Positions 58,478-64,000 of a stretch of 64,000 nucleotides of DNA are shown piece by piece. The first letter of the stretch is position 1. Each line of letters opens with the position of its first letter. The stretch covers positions 60,495,789 to 60,559,788 of the forward strand of contig NC_057812.1 of NCBI RefSeq assembly GCF_018294505.1, given 5' to 3'. A model generated the notes under the pieces. The model had not been told where the DNA came from. It made no database searches and saw nothing but the letters and a program-made list of their open reading frames with translations. The DNA comes from Triticum aestivum. Taxonomy: Eukaryota; Streptophyta; Magnoliopsida; Poales; Poaceae. The translations under genes and the position numbers were made by a program.

Positions 58478-60121
58478 TGATACGTCTCCAACGTATCTAT
58501 AATTTTTGATTTTTCCATGCTATTATATTATCCATCTAGGATGTTTTATATGCATTTATATGGTATTTTATATGATTTTTGGGACTAACCTATTAACCTA
58601 GAGCCCAGTGCCAGTTTCTGTTTTTTCCTTGTTTTTGAGTTTTACAGAAAAGGAATACCAAATGGAGTCCAATTGACGTGCCAATTTTTGATGATTTTTT
58701 ATGGACCAAAAGACGCCCTCGGAGTAAAAGAGTTGGGCTAGAAGAGTCTCGGGCCGTCCACGAGGGCGGGGGCGCGCCCTACCCCCCGGGCGCGCTGCCC
58801 TATCTCGTGGACCCCTGACTTGTTCCCGATGCCGAAAATTCCTATAAATACAGAAACCTCCAGAAAATAACCTAGATAGGGAGTTCCGCCGCCGCAAGCC
58901 TCTGTAGCCACCGAAAACCAATCTAGACCCATCCCGGCACTCTGTCGGAGGGGGGAATCCCTCTCCGGTGGCCATCTTCATTATCCTAGCGCACCCGTTG
59001 ACGAGGAAGGAGTAGTTCACCCTCGGGGCTGAGGGTATGTACCAGTAGCTATGTGTTTGATCTCTCTCTCTCCCGTGTTCTTCATTGGACACGATCTTGA
59101 TGTATCACGAGCTTTGCTATTATAGTTGGATATTATGATGTTTCTCCCCCTCTACTCTCTTGTAATGGTTTGAGTTTTCCCTTTGAAGTTATCTTATTGG
59201 ATTGAGTCTTTAAGGATTTGAGAACACTTGATGTATGTCTTGCATGTGCTTATCTGTGGTGACAATGGGATATTCATGTGATCTACTTGATGTATGTTTT
59301 GGTGATCAACTTGTGGGTTTCGTGACCTTGTGAACTTATGCATAGGGGTTGGCACACGTTTTCGTCTTGACTCTCCGGTAGAAACTTTGGGGCACTCTTT
59401 GAAGTTCTTTGTGTTGGTTGAATAGATGAATCTGAGATTGTGTGATGCATATCGTATAATCATACCCATGGATACTTGAGCTGACATTAGGGTTTTGGTT
59501 GATTTGTGACTTAAGGTGTTATTTTAGTACGAACTCTAGGATAGATCGAACGGAAAAAATAGCTTCATGTTATTTTACTAAGGACTCTTGAATAGACCAA
59601 TCAGAAAGGATAACTTTGAGGTGGTTTCGTACCCTACAATGATCTCTTCGTTTGTTCTCCGCTATTAGTGACTTTGGAGTGACTCTTTGTTCCCTGTTGA
59701 GGGATAGTTATATGATCTAATTATGTTATTATTGTTGAGAGAACTTGCACTAGTGAATAGGCCTTGTTTCAGCGCATTGCAATACCGTTTTGCTCACTTT
59801 TATCATTAGTTACCTTGCTGTTTTCATATTTTCAGATTACAAAAAGCTATATCTACCATCCATATTGCACTTGTATCACCATCTCTTCGCCGAACTAGTG
59901 CACCTATACAATTTACCATTGTATTTGTTGTATTGGGGACACAAGAGACTATTTGTTATTTGGTTGCAGGGTTGTTTGAGAGATACCATCTTCATCCTAC
60001 GCCTCCCACGGATTGATAAACTTAGGTCATCCACTTGAGGGAAATTTGCTACTGTCCTACAAACCTCTGCACTTGGAGGCCCAACAACGTATACAAGAAG
60101 AAGGTTGTGTAGTAGACATCA
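58478..60121 (+). mobile_element. Gypsy LTR, plus strand (5' LTR)
   Basis: A 1644 bp LTR, TGATACGTCTCC... to ...GTAGACATCA, same family as the three LTRs at 22.7-41.4 kb but clearly more diverged and in the opposite orientation. It is followed by a decayed tRNA-Asp primer site (60132-60151: 'tagcgtccttgccggggagg'). Confidence 0.9.
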
Positions 60122-60776
60122 AGCTCTTTTCTAGCGTCCTTGCCGGGGAGGTTAGCGCTTGAAGGTATATCTTTAGATCTTGCAATCGAATCTTTTAGTT
60201 TCTTGTTTTATCACTAGTTTAGACTATAAAAGAAAACTACAAAAAATGGAATTAAGGTTGCCTCATATGCTTCATCTTTTTAATGTCTTTCGTGAAAATA
60301 AGGATTATGATAATTGTGCTCAAGTGTTACAAGAAGAATTCACTAAAATGTTTGGCACTAAATATTTGAATGATGAGAATGATTGCAATGATGCTAGTAT
60401 GAATTCTTTGAATATCCATGATGCTAATAATATGCAAATCCACAAGCTTGGGGATGCTATGTTTGATGACGATGATATTTTTTGTTCCCCAAGTTTTGAT
60501 GAGCAAATTTATTATGATGAAAGCATACCTCTTATCTATGATGATTATTGTGATGACACATATGCTATAAAGAATAATGATATCCATAAAACTTTTCATC
60601 ATGATTTTAACTTTCAATTGGATTATGCCTCACATGATAGTTATTTTGTTGAGTTTGCTCCCACTATTATTCATGACAAGAAATTTGATTATGTGGAGAG
60701 TAATAAAAATTCTATGCTTGTAGATCATTAAAAGAATGCTTTATGTGATGGTTATATTGTTGAATTCATTCATGAT
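60122..60776 (+). mobile_element. Gypsy interior, plus strand, cut by another insertion
   Basis: The interior of the element whose LTR is at 58478-60121, interrupted at ATGAT (60772-60776) by a minus-strand Gypsy LTR. The remainder should resume right of the window. Confidence 0.8.
60180..60731 (+). CDS. Conserved non-gag frame of the Gypsy family, longer open copy
   Basis: 183 codons beginning about 30 bp after the primer-binding site: MQSNLLVSCFITSLDYKRKL, then an Asp/Asn-rich region with LNIHDANNMQIHKLGDAMF, IYYDESIPLIYDDYCDDTYA, SYFVEFAPTI, and SMLVDH-stop. It lacks the one-base loss seen at 28421 and so stays open past TYA. Comparison with 28310-27981 shows that the stop at 60729 is itself premature: the homologous frame continues (YIVEF...). 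It is truncated by the Gypsy insertion at 60777. No similarity to gag or pol was recognised and no function is proposed. Confidence 0.45.
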   Translation: MQSNLLVSCFITSLDYKRKLQKMELRLPHMLHLFNVFRENKDYDNCAQVLQEEFTKMFGTKYLNDENDCNDASMNSLNIHDANNMQIHKLGDAMFDDDDIFCSPSFDEQIYYDESIPLIYDDYCDDTYAIKNNDIHKTFHHDFNFQLDYASHDSYFVEFAPTIIHDKKFDYVESNKNSMLVDH

Positions 60777-63700
60777 TGTAGCGACCCGACCCGAATGGAT
60801 CAAGTCTCTATGCTTAAGTGTCATCCCTGGATCGGTATGCTGACACACACAATACTCGAGGATTTATAACAGAGGTAAATTACATGTATAAAGTCTCGTA
60901 AATACTATTACCTTAATCCAAATAGCGGAAGTAACAACAAGGTTGTGGATTGCCATCAACACCAACGGCAAAGTTGAGTGTAGAAATCGTAACCCTAATG
61001 TATCACTTACTCGTCGTAAGAATCCTGCAGCATGAGATGTTGCAGCCACAAAGGGTTAGTACATTGAATGTACTGGCAAATTCACACCATAGGATAATGA
61101 TGAATAATAACTATCACTACATGCATATATGGCTGGTGGAGGCTCAATGGTTATAATGTTTTTGCGAAAAGCCAATTTTCCCTACTGCAAGGAATATATT
61201 TTATTTAACTACAGAGTTGGTTTGATAAATATTGAGAAGGTTCCTCCAACTCAATCCCAAAATAATAATCATTAACCCAATCAGATTAATTAAATAAAGT
61301 GTTGAGATCAACATGATAATTCAAGAACCAGATACTCAAGATGTCCATAACCGAGGACACGGCAAATCATGATTAGTTTGTACACTCTGCAGAGGTTTGC
61401 GCACTTTTCCCCACAAGACTCGATCTCCTTCGTTGGATTTCTTGCACTACATGGTGTTTGAGAAACGGATGACCGAGACACAGTCTTTCAGAAGCATTAA
61501 CTCTAACCCTGGGTAGACCGTACCAACCAACATCCCCTACATCTGCTAGCCTACCACTGGAAGAGGTCATGCAACTTACTCCGTTATGCTAGAGCCCATA
61601 ATAGCTTGTGGCTGCACACGTAAGTTTCCAACATGAATAATCTTATGATCCCTTTGAGCCTGGGTGGCAATCCATAGTGTGATTGCACGGGTCCTCCAGG
61701 ATCCCCTTGGGCAAGCACTGGGTTCTCCAGGTGCCCGGGCAAACCACTGGGTGCTCCAGGGTGCCCCTACCATTCCACCGAGATGTGTATTAAAGTAGCC
61801 ACCTTAAGTTAACCATTAATTGACAACTCTCACATCTCTCATTAATACACTCAACCAAATCCACGTCTACGAGTATAGCAGAGCAGTATAAGCATAGCGT
61901 AGTAACTCCCAGGGTTTTGATATAAAGGACAATAGGTTCCTACCTCATCAACTACGTCCCAATACCCACATGTTATCAAATCCTAACCATGCAATGTTTG
62001 AGGGTGAAACTAATGCATAAAAATTGGGTATAAAAGGGATATGATCAAAGTGTGAACTTGCCTTGTACAGTTATCGAACATGATTCGCACTCATGACTGC
62101 TGATTGTTCTACTCGTCACACTCCGTTCAATCTATCGTGAGCAAGCAATAGTAACCACACATAAGCAATCACTCAAAAGATCGGGAAGAACGAAGAAGAC
62201 AGTTCGGAAAACATCAAATCCAAGCAAATAACTCTTGCAACATAAAACAATTTCTAACAGTACCAAAATTATGTGAATTTGGCCTTATCAGAAAGTTTAG
62301 CTTAAGAGCTTCGATTTGCAAAAAGAATGAACTAAATTGGAGTTATAAAACTCAAGTTATGATCAAAAGAAATTTGAATATGACTCTGAACAAATTTCGA
62401 AATTTGAAAATTTCAAAAAGCTGATGTGAAAGGTTCACTGGATAGGTGAAAACAAGACAAAACTATAGGCGTTGGTTTCATCTAATTTGGATGAACAAGT
62501 AAAAAGTTATGGCTATTTGAACAAGCTGTTTTACGGAAGAAAAAAATAGATTCGGCTAAAAGAATTCTAGGTCTAATGTATAAATACATAGACTAATTGA
62601 TAATCTAATTATTCTATCGTGCTAGTCTAGAAATAATAAACTACGGAAGTAGAAAAAGAAAAAATAAATGAAAAAAGATACATTTATAAGGCAGAGAAAA
62701 GACACCTTCGGAGAGAGGAAACAAGTTCCAAAAGTCACGCCGGAGAGGAGAAAAATATTTTTCTTAAATGAATCTAGTCAAACCAAAATATTGATTTAAT
62801 CTGAATCAAATGATTTTTGAAGGCTATATGAATCTATATTTATAGGTGAAAAAGAGGTTTAGGGGTTAAAGGCTACGCAATGTGGGACTAAACGTAGATG
62901 TACTTAAGCGAAATGGAGGAGAACCGCATTGGCTAGAAGCCTTCGGCCGCCACGCGCGTACACGGGCTGCAGTATTTTTTTTGAAGTCCATTTTTTTCTG
63001 AAGTTTGTTTCAGAAAAAAAGACACATTATTGAAAAAAAGACAAAAGAAAAGAAAAGAAAACAGGCCGGCCTGCTGCTATGCTATGCATGTGGGCGGCGG
63101 TTAGTTCCAGACGCATGCGTATTTTTTTAATAGAAACAGAAAAGAAAAAACAGAATGACGATAATAAATGTAAAATTATATATAGGCATTTTATATATCA
63201 AAATTTTCAGAAAAAATTTCTACAAGGTGGACATTTTTGTTCAAGTCATATAAAATCGGGAACAATTCAAATAATTCAAAGAGTGCTACTGCCCTACTAA
63301 AAGCCAATAAAAATCATTTTAAATATACCAAAATGATTTCAAATTTATTTATCTCCAATTTTCTGATGTAGGGAATCATGTTACCTATTTTCCATATATT
63401 TTTATTTTGGATAAAAATAATTTGACTAAAACCCAAATATCTCCAAATTGAAAATAATTTCGAAAGGACTTTGAATTTGATCCTTTTTAAACTTCCAACT
63501 CATATTTCATATGTTTTGAAGAAGTCATTTTATCTTCTCTCATGAAAATCATTGAGTTGCTTAAAGTTTCTGAATTGGAAATTATTTCCAAATAAAATTC
63601 GAATCTTTTCAAAACCCTTTTCATTTAAATAAATGGAAGAAGTCATGTCATCTTCTCTCTAGGGTTTTGTATTTGAAAAGTATTTGAATTCATGGAGATC

Positions 63701-63854
63701 ATAAAAGCAAAAAGTTTGGGAAAGTCCTTTTATTCCCTCTCATTTAACTTTCAAAAGTTTCAAAATTCACTCAACTTCACGCAATCAATCGAACAATCAA
63801 TCAATCTATTTATTTATTATAATATTCCAAAATTTAGAATTATGGGATGTTACA
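60777..63854 (-). mobile_element. Gypsy long LTR (3' LTR), about 3.1 kb
   Basis: On the minus strand it begins TGTAACATCCCATAATTC and ends GGTCGGGTCGCTACA. A purine-rich tract ('aagggtggtagttt') lies directly upstream on that strand (63855-63868), so this is the 3' LTR. It belongs to a different Gypsy family from the others here. Text such as 'agatgtccataaccgaggac' and 'cacatggtgtttgagaa'-type phrases is common in Triticeae repeats. AT-rich on its right side; no genes. Confidence 0.78.
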
Positions 63855-64000
63855 AAACTACCACCCTTAAAATGAATCTCGTCCTCGAGATTCGGAGAGG
63901 CTAGAAAGTAATAGGTTAGGTTTGGGGGTGTCGTGGTTCTAAGCCTGACAGTAGAGTGGGGGGTAGGTATGGAGAGGCAAGGTCCTAGCTATGGAGAGGT
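63855..64000 (-). pseudogene. Gypsy polyprotein C-terminal tail (partial, runs off window)
   Basis: The minus strand is open from the window edge (…RTTTPPNLTYYF, LASPNLEDEIHFKGGSFVTS) into the LTR. 'LEDEI.FKGG' directly before the LTR is the usual end of a Gypsy pol frame in Triticeae elements. Too short for more. Confidence 0.4.

Noticed and set aside
1..64000. CRISPR arrays, tRNA or rRNA genes, phage or bacterial operons.
   Set aside because: None was seen. The tRNA-like strings at 28841, 31245 and 38694 are short primer-binding sites, and the genome is clearly a plant's.

Overview
The window looks like intergenic DNA from a Triticeae grass (wheat, Aegilops, barley or a close relative). 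The evidence is a set of nested LTR retrotransposons whose ends match the Angela/BARE (Copia) family and abundant Triticeae Gypsy families, several 'CTCCCTCC' Stowaway MITEs, and two intact grass-type plant genes on the left. Family names were assigned from memory; no database was searched.

Region 1 (1-15 kb) is the gene island. It begins with the decayed 3' exons of a terpene synthase (about 164-1605, +), followed by a degenerate repeat and an unassigned membrane-protein-like relic (-). Next is a complete 14-exon peroxisomal acyl-activating enzyme gene (6172-10667, +; 729 residues, AMP-binding motifs, C-terminal SKL; one intron uses a GC donor). An intronless alpha/beta-hydrolase carboxylesterase (13033-14331, -) follows, with oxyanion HGG, GDSAG and the Asp/His of the triad all present. 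The two genes face each other and nothing shows that they act in one pathway.

Region 2 (15.2-22.7 kb) holds two diverged copies of one repeat rich in 'ACCGAGTGT/CACTCGGT' motifs (CACTA-like). The left copy carries a solo Angela LTR and a 2.6 kb extra stretch.

Region 3 (22,715-41,443) is a single Gypsy insertion, minus strand, flanked by the direct repeat CACAC. It has three LTRs and two interiors instead of two LTRs and one interior. The middle LTR is a mosaic of the outer two, as expected from unequal crossing-over. One interior has lost about 3.8 kb at a junction with a templated duplication. The right LTR is split by a complete Angela element (31,947-40,433, target duplication ATGAT).

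Region 4 (41.4-46.4 kb) contains old debris: an LTR-like remnant, a Stowaway MITE, a 5'-truncated LINE with zf-RVT and RNase H domains, and a Gypsy gag fragment.

Region 5 (46.4-64 kb) is a second nest. A plus-strand Angela LTR was split by a minus-strand three-LTR Angela array (47,445-58,388, target duplication CATAG), then by a plus-strand Gypsy element (from 58,478). That Gypsy element was itself split by a minus-strand Gypsy with a 3.1 kb LTR (from 60,777), which runs off the window. Both Angela copies carry YVND instead of YVDD at the reverse transcriptase catalytic motif plus many stops, so neither looks autonomous.
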